A DNA stretch of 37,522 nt from an uncultured Prevotellaceae bacterium. Its GTDB lineage: Bacteria; Bacteroidota; Bacteroidia; Bacteroidales; Bacteroidaceae. Position numbers and translations under genes: made by a program. Shown piece after piece: positions 8,354-15,400 of this stretch. Location of the stretch: contig CADBSW010000180.1 in assembly GCA_902797505.1 (NCBI GenBank), forward strand, positions 1-37,522, given 5' to 3'. The notes under the pieces were generated by a model. The model was not told the DNA's origin. It saw nothing but the letters and a program-made list of their open reading frames with translations, and did no database searches. Positions within the stretch are counted from its first letter, which is position 1. Every line of letters begins with the position of its first letter.

Positions 8354-8429
8354 CCCTCATTCCGGGCTTGACCCGGAATCTCATCCGTATTTCTCCGCTG
8401 CAGATCGCGGATCAAGTCCGCGATGAGGG
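8354..8429. repeat. Inverted pair of REP-like palindromes
   Basis: Unit 1 (8354-8381) has stem ATTCCGGG/CCCGGAAT with loop CTTGA; unit 2 (8402-8429) has stem ATCGCGGA/TCCGCGAT with loop TCAAG. Unit 2 reversed lines up with unit 1 over all 28 bases (CCCTCAT..CGG.CTTGA.CCG..ATCT), and the differing stem bases change in pairs. The outer ends CCCTCAT and ATGAGGG are inverted too. This is a BIME-like or small mobile palindromic element. Confidence 0.7.
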
Positions 8430-8455
8430 TTTATCTCTACAATCGCTGCTCCGAT

Positions 8456-8483
8456 AATTATCAATTATCAATTTTCAATTATC
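8456..8483. repeat. AATTATC heptamer tandem repeat
   Basis: Four heptamers (AATTATC, AATTATC, AATTTTC, AATTATC) followed by AATTCTT, lying directly downstream of the stop codon of the leftward gene. A simple AT-rich repeat; no function visible. Confidence 0.7.
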
Positions 8484-8488
8484 AATTC

Positions 8489-9535
8489 TTATCGGTGTCC
8501 TCCGAAGTGACCGCCACCGCTGTTTCCACCACGGCTGCCGCTGCTGTGTGAAGAACCGCCACCGCGTGTCATGCCACCACCTCTTGAACCACTGCTGTGT
8601 GAAGAGAAACCGCTACTTCTTGGAGCACTGCTTCTTGAGAAGCTGCTGCCGCTGCTACTGCTGCGTGAGGGAGAGAAGGTGCGGTTGGGGGTAGAATAGC
8701 TCCTGTTGGTGCTACCGCTTCTCATCTGTGAGCTGCTGCCAGGGTATGAGCGACTGCCCACCGTTGAGCGTGTGCTGCTCTCACGACTGCCACCGAAACG
8801 ACCGCTGTTACCATAGCTGTAGCCACCGCCTGAGCGTGTTCCCACATCACTGTGACGCCTGTTCTCTATGCTGCGGTTGATGCTGCCACGATTCATGCTG
8901 CCACCTCTGTTGCTCTCGATGCGTCCGCGCTCTATTGGAGCATTGATGCGCTCCAGTCCACGACCGCCATGATTGCGGCTGAAGTGCCCGCTGAGGTTGC
9001 GATAGTCGCCACGGTCGAAGCCGTTGCGCATACCGATACCTCTGCTGTTGTGGGCAATACGGTGATCTCTTCCGAATACACGTCCGTAATACCAGCTACG
9101 TCCACCGTTTACATGCCAGCTGTGAGCACCGCGGTAGGTCCAGTAGAAGTTAGGACGACCGAAGTAGAAGTAGGTGCGATGGGGATAACGGGCATAAACA
9201 CTGAAGTGCCAGTAGCCTGCGTCCCAGTATAACGGGCGATAGAAATAGTTGGCTGCGCAATAGGCTCTGTACTGCCAATCCAACAGGATGTAGCTCAGAT
9301 CCAGGTTACGTCGGGTCCAATAAGTACCATACAGATCATCATAATTGTCTATGCTGAGCAGATAATCGAGGTTTATCTCGTATGCTGCCTCATACTGATC
9401 TTGTGTAAGGTTCAGCTCGTATGCCATCTTGTCGGTAAGGAACAATGCTTGGTCACGTGCCTGCTCGTAACTCATGGCATTCGCTGCTACTGTTGTAGTA
9501 AACAGAACTGTTAAGGCAATCATCCACTTTTTCAT
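8489..9535 (-). CDS. Secreted protein with long Gly/Ser/Arg/His-rich tail
   Basis: 348 residues. Signal peptide MKKWMIALTVLFTTTVAANA, then an ordered helical part (about 20-75) with MSYEQARDQALFLTDKMAYELNL and TQDQYEAAYEINLDYLL, a layout like Spy/CpxP-type periplasmic chaperone helices. Next is a Tyr/Trp-rich segment (about 75-155) and finally about 190 residues of low-complexity Gly/Ser/Arg/Asn with SSGSRGGG repeats and a His-containing end. No enzyme motif. The tail is strongly basic and probably disordered, so it may bind polyanions such as nucleic acid, polysaccharide or polyphosphate; this is inference only. It is a single gene with its own promoter and terminator. Confidence 0.75.
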   Translation of the reverse strand: MKKWMIALTVLFTTTVAANAMSYEQARDQALFLTDKMAYELNLTQDQYEAAYEINLDYLLSIDNYDDLYGTYWTRRNLDLSYILLDWQYRAYCAANYFYRPLYWDAGYWHFSVYARYPHRTYFYFGRPNFYWTYRGAHSWHVNGGRSWYYGRVFGRDHRIAHNSRGIGMRNGFDRGDYRNLSGHFSRNHGGRGLERINAPIERGRIESNRGGSMNRGSINRSIENRRHSDVGTRSGGGYSYGNSGRFGGSRESSTRSTVGSRSYPGSSSQMRSGSTNRSYSTPNRTFSPSRSSSSGSSFSRSSAPRSSGFSSHSSGSRGGGMTRGGGSSHSSGSRGGNSGGGHFGGHR

Positions 9536-9582
9536 AATCGTATATTTTAAATGTTATTACTCGTTGTTATTCTTTCACATTG

Positions 9583-9614
9583 CAAAGAAACAACAAAAAA
9601 AAGAGTCTTACAAA
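9583..9614 (-). promoter_or_regulatory. Probable promoter of the Gly/Ser-rich secreted protein
   Basis: On the minus strand TTTG (9614-9611), 20 bases, then TTTCTTTG (9590-9583), one mismatch to TAnnTTTG. It lies 48 bases upstream of the ATG at 9535. Confidence 0.5.
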
Positions 9615-9619
9615 GGATT

Positions 9620-9646
9620 TTCCCTACTTCGCGAGGGAATTTCCCT
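9620..9646. promoter_or_regulatory. Three-part palindromic motif, possible operator
   Basis: TTCCCT (9620-9625), 8 bases, AGGGAA (9634-9639), 1 base, TTCCCT (9641-9646). The middle arm can pair with either outer arm. It lies just upstream of the -33 element of the leftward promoter, where an activator site would be expected. Confidence 0.35.
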
Positions 9647-9743
9647 ATTCATCATTTTGTGCTGATAACAGTATGTTCATGATGGTGTGGCAATGGAGGA
9701 ACAGTTTTATGATGATGAGGCACGGATTGGGTAACTACCGAAA

Positions 9744-9793
9744 GGAGTCCGGAGCCTCCGGACTCCCAGTCCAAGTACTCCGGACTCCCAGTC
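9744..9793. repeat. GC-rich hairpin plus 16-base direct repeat
   Basis: GGAGTCCGGA (9744-9753), loop GCC, TCCGGACTCC (9757-9766) form a perfect 10-bp stem. The 16-mer CTCCGGACTCCCAGTC occurs at 9756-9771 and 9778-9793. It stands out in an AT-rich spacer; no T-run follows it. Confidence 0.7.
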
Positions 9794-10028
9794 TTAATAC
9801 ATAATACTCTCGTCTGTGATAACTAAATCCAAAAGATATATGTATATAATAAGGTACGTATGGGTACTTAATACCCGTTATTTTGCTATATTATCCTCTT
9901 CAAAGGGTGCTTTTTACCTCTACAAGATATATACAAAAACTCTACAAGCGTCATTTTTCAACACTTCAAACAGTTTCTTTGATTTTGCGTAAATGTCTAA
10001 AAACTAATGAGATAAGATAATATTACTG

Positions 10029-10048
10029 TTTTACACGTGATTTTACAC
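10029..10048 (+). promoter_or_regulatory. TTTTACAC direct repeat, candidate operator
   Basis: TTTTACAC at 10029-10036 and again at 10041-10048, 12 bases from start to start, centred about 35 bases upstream of the -33 element of the DUF47 promoter. Spacing near one helical turn is typical for tandem regulator binding. Confidence 0.35.
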
Positions 10049-10073
10049 AACTATACAAAGCCTAATTTTTTAT

Positions 10074-10104
10074 TTTGATTTTTCATTTTGTTTTGCTATA
10101 TTTG
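10074..10104 (+). promoter_or_regulatory. Bacteroidetes-type promoter of the DUF47 operon
   Basis: TTTG (10074-10077), 19 bases, TATATTTG (10097-10104): a perfect match to the Bacteroidetes consensus. The expected start site is about 14 bases before the ATG at 10125. It probably drives the whole run from 10125 on. Confidence 0.75.
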
Positions 10105-10124
10105 CATTATTAAACGAATAGCCT

Positions 10125-10772
10125 ATGTTCAGATCAAAAAAAGTCAGTCAATCGATCAAGGACTTGGATACCTACATGGAGCATTTGGATGAGTGCACCT
10201 TGGTATTCAAGAATGGGGTCAAGCATTTTCTGGACGGCTCATCGACTGAGTTCCAGGATAATCTGAATACGATAACAAAGTTACGAGATACCACTACCGA
10301 GTTGCGCAGGAACATCGAGAATGAGTTTTATTCCTTGGCCATGTTGCGAGACAACCGGGTGGATATCATGCAGTTGTTGGAGCGTTTGGATAAGATCGCT
10401 GATCTGCTGTTCAAGAATCTGTGGCAGTATGATATAGAGGTGCCTTTCTTCCCGGCTGAGTTGACCGTGAATTTCCTGAAGCTCATTGAAATATCATCGT
10501 TGGCGGTGGAGGGGAGTATCGAGGCAGCGAAGATCTATTTCCGTAATCCCTCACATATCACGGAGAAGATCCACCGGATCTACTATTTCGAGAAAGAGGT
10601 GATGAAGCAGGCGCAGGGCATCAAGCGACAGGTATTCCACGAGATGGATAATATGAAACTCAGTCAGAAGTTCCATCTGCGTTATTTCACGCTCCATATA
10701 GAGGAGTTGGCGGAGGAAGCTGTCAGGGTGGCCGATCTGCTCTCTATCATGATGATCAAACAAAATATTTAG
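10125..10772 (+). CDS. DUF47 (PhoU-like) family protein
   Basis: 215 residues, all-helical and cytoplasmic. Its shape fits DUF47: a helical bundle with DLDTYMEHLDECTLVFKNGVKHFL, the acidic ERLDKIADLLFKNLWQYDIE segment (about 86-105) and C-terminal RYFTLHIEELAEEAVRVADLLSI. DUF47 proteins are distant relatives of PhoU and are usually encoded next to a PiT-type phosphate permease, whose activity they are thought to control. Here the next gene, one base after its TAG stop, is a polytopic protein with a degenerate permease-like start and a DNA-binding end. This protein may therefore be part of a phosphate-sensing pair. Family call fairly sure; role inferred. Confidence 0.78.
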   Translation: MFRSKKVSQSIKDLDTYMEHLDECTLVFKNGVKHFLDGSSTEFQDNLNTITKLRDTTTELRRNIENEFYSLAMLRDNRVDIMQLLERLDKIADLLFKNLWQYDIEVPFFPAELTVNFLKLIEISSLAVEGSIEAAKIYFRNPSHITEKIHRIYYFEKEVMKQAQGIKRQVFHEMDNMKLSQKFHLRYFTLHIEELAEEAVRVADLLSIMMIKQNI

Positions 10773-10773
10773 C

Positions 10774-12342
10774 ATGGAAATCGTATTGACAACCATCTTC
10801 CTGTTACTGCTGAGTGTCTGGGTGGGGCGCCAGGAGATTGCCTACAGCTTTGCAGGGCTGCACATCGCAGAGATACTTTCTCTGAAGACGTTCAGCACTT
10901 ATCTGCTGTTGGCTATCCTCATGGGAACCGGCTTGTTGCTGCTCCTGCCTTACCATGCAGAGAACTTCCAGATGGGACGTCTGAGCGATTTGGTGACGGT
11001 TATGCTGCTGACCATCCTGGTGGTGAACAGTTTGAACATGCACACATCGGTGGTGATGGCATTCTGGGGAGCCATCGGCGGACTGGTGTATTTCTATCAT
11101 CCCTCATCGGGGGCATACCCTTTCTTGTCGCTGATCCTCTCTTGGTTGGTGATGCCTTTGTGCAGCGTCTTCCTCACCTATTTATATTATAGGTTGATCG
11201 AGCGCTATGCCAAGCAGTCGGATGACCACCTGTTGCAGCGTTTCTACAATATCCGTCAGGTGGCTTTCGTGGGTGTTGTTGTCTGTGGCATTGCCCTGAC
11301 ATACAATTACTTCTTGCTCTTCAACCCTCTGTTGAGTGCTGTTACTGATCACCTGTCGTTGGGAAAGGCGGGGCTTGTCGTGTTCTTGCTTGTTGCGGCT
11401 TTGTTGTGTTTCGTGGCTGCCGTTCGCCGAGTGCGTAATGGCTTCGGCACTACCAAGATCATCAACCGCCATATCGCCTCGCTCTACTCGCTGATCACGG
11501 TAATTGTCGTCTCTACAATCGTCAGCATACTCTGTGCACTGTCGATACCTGCTGTGTTGTCGGCCAACCAAGTGAAAGAGTGCAACAATATCTACCTGGA
11601 TCCCGAGAAGAAGTACATCCATCTGCTGAATGTGGGCACGATCAGTCTGCTTACCCCTCTGTTGGCCTTCCTACTGAGTATGTTGATGGCCTCCCTGATA
11701 GACGATCTTTATCTGAAGACGGCCATCGTGGTGTTTATCGTGATGCTCTCCGTCTTGGCGCATCTCTATTTCAACCAGTGGATGAAGCACAGTCGTACGA
11801 AGATGGCCTTGAGCGATGAGCTGCATCGGAAGGAAGAGGTAGACCGCGAGATGAACCGTCTGGATGTGCTGGCGGTGACCTCGCAGTTTGATGTGCTCTC
11901 CAAGGAGATCGACTTGAAACAAAGGGAGTTGATCAACCTTTCGCTATATCTTCGTCAGCAGCGTGACTACCTGGAGGATATGAGCAAGCGCCTGTTGGCC
12001 AGTGCCCATATGGAGGATGTTGATGAGATGCGCCGGGTGGTGACCCAACAGGCTAATGAGTTGCATGACAATATCAAGTTGTCGGAAGAGATGGACCAGT
12101 TCTTTACGCAGGTGGATGAGATGCATAAGAACTTCGTGGGGCGCTTGAAGATGCGCTGCCCCGATATCTCCGAGCGTGAGAAGCGCCTTGCCATCCTCCT
12201 TCGGTTGGGTTATTCGAGTAAGGAGATCGGCAGCCTGATGAATATAGAGACCAAGAGTGTTGAGATCGGGCGTTATCGTCTGCGTAAGAAACTGAAGATG
12301 GATCGCAGCGAGAATATCGTTCATTATCTGCAATTGCTATAA
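10774..12342 (+). CDS. Polytopic membrane protein (degenerate PiT-like) fused to coiled coil and LuxR-type HTH
   Basis: 522 residues in three parts. Residues 1-335 hold about ten hydrophobic helices. The start, GRQEIAYSFA (18-27), lines up by eye with the GANDVANAFG signature of PiT phosphate permeases: the Gly, Ala and Phe stay, Asn-Asp becomes Gln-Glu, and the second Asn is lost. Residues about 340-450 form a charged, heptad-like helix (coiled coil). Residues 464-522 are a LuxR/GerE-like helix-turn-helix (DISEREKRLAILLRLGYSS..., KEIGSLMNIETKSVEIGRYRLRKKL). The layout predicts a membrane-bound transcription regulator that senses a ligand through its membrane part. Its start lies one base after the DUF47 stop and it is followed by an OprP-type porin, so phosphate is the best-supported ligand. 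The PiT relation is weak; the HTH and membrane parts are clear. Confidence 0.75.
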   Translation: MEIVLTTIFLLLLSVWVGRQEIAYSFAGLHIAEILSLKTFSTYLLLAILMGTGLLLLLPYHAENFQMGRLSDLVTVMLLTILVVNSLNMHTSVVMAFWGAIGGLVYFYHPSSGAYPFLSLILSWLVMPLCSVFLTYLYYRLIERYAKQSDDHLLQRFYNIRQVAFVGVVVCGIALTYNYFLLFNPLLSAVTDHLSLGKAGLVVFLLVAALLCFVAAVRRVRNGFGTTKIINRHIASLYSLITVIVVSTIVSILCALSIPAVLSANQVKECNNIYLDPEKKYIHLLNVGTISLLTPLLAFLLSMLMASLIDDLYLKTAIVVFIVMLSVLAHLYFNQWMKHSRTKMALSDELHRKEEVDREMNRLDVLAVTSQFDVLSKEIDLKQRELINLSLYLRQQRDYLEDMSKRLLASAHMEDVDEMRRVVTQQANELHDNIKLSEEMDQFFTQVDEMHKNFVGRLKMRCPDISEREKRLAILLRLGYSSKEIGSLMNIETKSVEIGRYRLRKKLKMDRSENIVHYLQLL

Positions 12343-12381
12343 GTACTAATCAATCAATATTTACTATTAATCTTACAAATC

Positions 12382-13740
12382 ATGAAGAAGAAACTTTTAT
12401 TACTTTTGTGTGTCATGCAGCTGGGAGCTGTAGCGATGGCGCAGGAAAATGATGAGGTACGCTACAACCAATATGGTGTGCAAGTGGATCGTAAGGAGCT
12501 GAAGACAGAGGCAAGGAACAATATCCTTGTGTTCGAGTCGAAAAAGCAAGATTACAAGGTATGGTTTGATAACCGTGTACAGGTGGACGGCGCCACTTTC
12601 TGGGGAAAGAATCCCGACTATAATCCTATCGGTAACGGTGTTTCCTTACGCCGTGTCCGTTTTGCCATGAAGGCACAGTTGACGAAAGACTGGTATGGTG
12701 AGGTGGATATGGATATGGCCGACGGTACTTTTGAGTTGAAGGATGCTATCATCGAATACGACGGTTTGAAGAACTGGGAGTTTAAGATGGGTAACTTCAA
12801 GGAGGAGTTCTCTATGGAGCGCACCAGCAGTTCGCGCTATCTGTCATTGATCGAGCGTCCTATGGTCACTCAGGCCTTGGCTCCTTCCCGCCATCTCGGT
12901 GTGCAGGCCGCTTTCCTGACGGAGTATTTCCGTTGGTCGGGTGGTATGTTCTTCCAGGAGGTTGCCGGCTCAGAGGAGATCACCAATGTACAGGATAACA
13001 ATAAGGACTTTGGTCGCAGTCAGGGTTATTCATTCACCACGAAGGCTGGTTGGATGCCTCATACCAAGGACCGCACCAAGGGATTCTACCTCGGCGCGAA
13101 GGCATCTTATCGTACACCAAAGACTACCGATGCCCCGGGTGACTTCGGAGGTGTCCGTTTCTCTACCCGTAACTCCACCAGTATCAACAGAAAGAAATAC
13201 ATTGATACAGACGTGATCAAGGACGTGAACCACTTCTGGTTGTATGGTACAGAGGCTGCCGCTTACTACAAGGGATTTAAGTTCCAGAGTGAGTGGATAG
13301 GAACTCATGTAACGGCAAAGGATGGTAACTACAACTTCGGTGGACATTACTTTACGTTAGGTTATATGCTCCTGGGCGGTAACCAGCACTTCAACGTGGC
13401 AGAGGGTGAGTTTACACAGCCTGGCCGCGGAAAGAAATGGGGTGATATCGAGTTGTGTCTGCGTTACGACTACCTCGATCTGAATGACAATGGTGTATGG
13501 GGTGGTAGTGGTCAGAACTATACCGCTGGTCTGAACTTCTACATCAACAACTTCTTTAAGTTTGCCATCAACTTCCAGCACAGTGACAACGACCGTTATG
13601 CCAACGGTAAGGGAAAACTGTTGATCGGACATGATGCTTCTGGAAAGCCTACGGCTGATTACAAACAGGCTGTAGAGCCCAAGGGTAAGGGTGGCGTAAG
13701 CTACAATATGTTGGCTGTTCGTTTTGAGATCGACTTCTAA
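12382..13740 (+). CDS. OprO/OprP-type phosphate-selective porin family protein
   Basis: 452 residues. Signal peptide MKKKLLLLLCVMQLGAVAMAQ, then a 16-strand-like beta-barrel rich in alternating aromatic residues, ending in VRFEIDF with a terminal Phe. Segments such as VSLRRVRFAMKAQLTKDWYGEVDMDMADG, GNFKEEFSMERTSSSRYLSLIERP and LRYDYLDLNDNG are typical of the OprO/OprP (Porin_O_P) family. It forms an anion channel in the outer membrane; P. aeruginosa OprP and OprO carry phosphate and polyphosphate, though many Bacteroidetes members have no tested substrate. It lies 39 bases after the membrane regulator gene and fits the phosphate theme of the operon. Confidence 0.85.
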   Translation: MKKKLLLLLCVMQLGAVAMAQENDEVRYNQYGVQVDRKELKTEARNNILVFESKKQDYKVWFDNRVQVDGATFWGKNPDYNPIGNGVSLRRVRFAMKAQLTKDWYGEVDMDMADGTFELKDAIIEYDGLKNWEFKMGNFKEEFSMERTSSSRYLSLIERPMVTQALAPSRHLGVQAAFLTEYFRWSGGMFFQEVAGSEEITNVQDNNKDFGRSQGYSFTTKAGWMPHTKDRTKGFYLGAKASYRTPKTTDAPGDFGGVRFSTRNSTSINRKKYIDTDVIKDVNHFWLYGTEAAAYYKGFKFQSEWIGTHVTAKDGNYNFGGHYFTLGYMLLGGNQHFNVAEGEFTQPGRGKKWGDIELCLRYDYLDLNDNGVWGGSGQNYTAGLNFYINNFFKFAINFQHSDNDRYANGKGKLLIGHDASGKPTADYKQAVEPKGKGGVSYNMLAVRFEIDF

Positions 13741-13746
13741 TTAAGT

Positions 13747-13774
13747 GAAGAGTGAAGAATGAAGAGTGAAGAAT
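13747..13774 (+). repeat. Perfect 14-base tandem duplication
   Basis: GAAGAGTGAAGAAT at 13747-13760 and 13761-13774, in the short spacer between the porin and lamin-tail genes. It looks like replication slippage; no function seen. Confidence 0.75.
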
Positions 13775-13797
13775 GAATAATCACGATTAATATAATT

Positions 13798-14640
13798 ATG
13801 CATATGAAATCAATAAAATATTTATCCATGATGGCTGCGGCGCTCCTTCTTGCCGCATGTGTAGAAGATAAAGTCTACGAGGGACCATCGACAATCGTTG
13901 CTGTAACTCCCGACATTACGGCGCCTACCTCAGAGAATTCGGTGACCATCACTGCAGAGTTCTCCGGATTGCAGGCTATCCAAAGTGCTACCCTCAGCTA
14001 TAATGCCAACGGCACGAAGGCTGATGTGCAGATGACCGGCAGTGGAAATATCTGGAAGGGTGTGATTCCTCCACAACCGGATAAGACAACCGTGAAGTAT
14101 TTCGTAACAGTGGTAAATGAGGCCAATTACTCTACCACCTCAAAAGAGTTGGAGTATGTGGTGGGTGATCCTCCTATCGAGTATGACAAACTGCGTCTGA
14201 ATGAGCTCTTCGGTGCTGCGGCTACCGATGATGGTAAGTTTATCGAGATTTACAACAACAGTGATAACCCCATCAAGTTGAAGGATGTGGTATTGCGCAA
14301 GGATGAGGCCGACTGCTGGACAGGTATCGATGGTGAGGTGATTCCTGCACATGGTGTATTTGCCGTGATAGGTGCTAAGGGTACTACTCCTCGTGGTTTC
14401 TCCAGTGGTTTCTCTGCAAAGAAATCCGTATTGGTAGAGTTGGTTGATCCGAATGGCACGGTACTGGATAAGTTCCAGCGTGGTGAGAAAGCCGACGGAT
14501 GGGGTAACCAGTCATTAGCCAATGTGAAGGTTGCTTGGGGTCGTGTGCCCGATGGCACTGGTAAGTGGATGCAAGTTGATCCTACACCAGGTGAGAAGAA
14601 TGCCACAACGGGTGTTGAGGACGATACTGTTGTTCAGTGA
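13798..14640 (+). CDS. Lipoprotein with lamin-tail domain
   Basis: 280 residues; the ATG at 13804 is a possible start two codons later. Lipoprotein signal MKSIKYLSMMAAALLLAAC. Residues about 35-120 are an Ig-like beta sandwich (PDITAPTSENSVTITAEFSGLQAIQSATL, ending TSKELEYVVG). Residues about 128-260 are a lamin-tail domain (LTD): LRLNELFGAAATDDGKFIEIYNNSDNPIKLKDVVLRK, GVFAVIGAKG, LVELVDPNGTVLDKFQRG, WGRVPDGTGKWMQVDPTPGEKN. LTDs in bacteria sit on surface proteins, including extracellular nucleases and phosphatases, and probably serve in binding or anchoring. No catalytic motif here. It sits between the porin and the CYTH pair, so it is probably a surface partner of this phosphate-like module. 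Confidence 0.83.
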   Translation: MHMKSIKYLSMMAAALLLAACVEDKVYEGPSTIVAVTPDITAPTSENSVTITAEFSGLQAIQSATLSYNANGTKADVQMTGSGNIWKGVIPPQPDKTTVKYFVTVVNEANYSTTSKELEYVVGDPPIEYDKLRLNELFGAAATDDGKFIEIYNNSDNPIKLKDVVLRKDEADCWTGIDGEVIPAHGVFAVIGAKGTTPRGFSSGFSAKKSVLVELVDPNGTVLDKFQRGEKADGWGNQSLANVKVAWGRVPDGTGKWMQVDPTPGEKNATTGVEDDTVVQ

Positions 14641-14678
14641 TATCAGTTCACAGTTCATAGTTTAAAAAAAATAGTTAT

Positions 14679-14732
14679 CGTTAACGTTATCGTTATCGTT
14701 AACGTTATCGTTATCGTTAACGTTATCGTTAT
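14679..14732. repeat. Three perfect 18-base repeats built of CGTTAA/CGTTAT hexamers
   Basis: CGTTAA-CGTTAT-CGTTAT is repeated three times without error (14679-14696, 14697-14714, 14715-14732), bordered by GTTTAAAAAAA-like runs on both sides. It fills the 110-base spacer in front of the gene at 14751. The same hexamers recur at 24011-24135. Confidence 0.85.
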
Positions 14733-14750
14733 CGTTTAAAAAAATATATT

Positions 14751-15395
14751 ATGGCAAAAGAAGAATTAAAGATTGGAGAGATATCCAAACCACGTTTTGA
14801 GTTTCGTAGTTTCGGACGTTGTTTCTGTGAGGCAGCCAAGCGTATGGCTCGTCTGAGTGTACCTGTTCCTGAGAAAGTGTGGGAGCGCCGTAGCACAGAG
14901 ACCTATATCGTGAGTCGCACCAATGATGTGAACAACACCAAGATACGTAACGGCAAGATGGATATCAAGACCTACGTACAGACCGTTGACGGACTGGAGC
15001 AGTGGAACCCGCTGATGAAGGGAGAGTTCCCCATTGCTAAGGAAGTGTTGGAAAAGGATGTGTTCCCAGCCTTTAAGGTAGAGGGTATGCCCGTATTGGA
15101 TAAGGACACCTACACACTGGAGGAGTTCCTCGAGATGATCGACAAGCATCCTGACCTGCAGGCTGTCAAGGTGGAGAAGGTACGCTATGGATATATGGTT
15201 AACGACACCATCTGTGAGACGGGTGATGTGTATATCAACGGAGCCTTGGTAAAGACCATCAATTCTGAGTCAACAGAGATCGAGGATATTAAGAAGACGA
15301 TTGCCGATGTAGGACTGGAGGGTGTGGAGAACATCAACTACCTGCAGGCTATCAAGCGAGTGATAGGTATGATTAACAAACCATTAGCAAACTGA
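14751..15395 (+). CDS. CYTH-like protein of unknown function, paired with a CYTH gene
   Basis: 214 residues, no signal peptide. The core has alternating charged beta strands (ETYIVSRTNDVNNTKIRNGKMDIKTYV, GLEQWNPLMKGEFPI, VKVEKVRYGYMVNDTICETGDVYING) like the strands of the CYTH/triphosphate-tunnel fold. The standard N-terminal ExExK motif is absent, replaced by PRFEFRSFG at about residues 14-22. Five bases separate it from the true CYTH gene that follows. A related substrate, or a regulatory or structural partner of that protein, is possible. The C-terminal part (STEIEDIKKTIADVGL, then NYLQAIKRVIGM) is helical. CYTH kinship is my inference from strand pattern and neighbourhood; otherwise it is a conserved hypothetical protein. 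Confidence 0.6.
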   Translation: MAKEELKIGEISKPRFEFRSFGRCFCEAAKRMARLSVPVPEKVWERRSTETYIVSRTNDVNNTKIRNGKMDIKTYVQTVDGLEQWNPLMKGEFPIAKEVLEKDVFPAFKVEGMPVLDKDTYTLEEFLEMIDKHPDLQAVKVEKVRYGYMVNDTICETGDVYINGALVKTINSESTEIEDIKKTIADVGLEGVENINYLQAIKRVIGMINKPLAN

Positions 15396-15400
15396 TCATT

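Larger units (their letters stand above)
8151..8488. other. Gene-free spacer between two convergent genes
   Basis: No ORF with coding character. It holds an intrinsic terminator (8202-8241, minus strand), an AC/TA-rich stretch with short TAACCTAAA-type repeats (about 8250-8300), a pair of REP-like palindromes (8354-8429) and a heptamer tandem repeat (8456-8483). Confidence 0.7.
9536..10124. other. 589-base gene-free divergent regulatory region
   Basis: No convincing gene; the 74-codon frame at 9580-9804 has no coding character. It holds promoters for the genes on both sides (9583-9614 minus, 10074-10104 plus), the TTCCCT/AGGGAA motif (9620-9646), a GC-rich hairpin with repeats (9744-9793), a small hairpin GGGTA/TACCC near 9867-9881, two CTCTACAAG copies near 9917 and 9939, and TTTTACAC direct repeats (10029-10048). 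Confidence 0.6.

Noticed and set aside
9580-9804. 74-codon small protein
   Set aside because: Overlaps promoter elements and hairpins, has an odd composition and no ribosome-binding or family signal.
14679-14732. CRISPR-like array
   Set aside because: Units are directly joined without spacers and are built of hexamers; no cas genes nearby.
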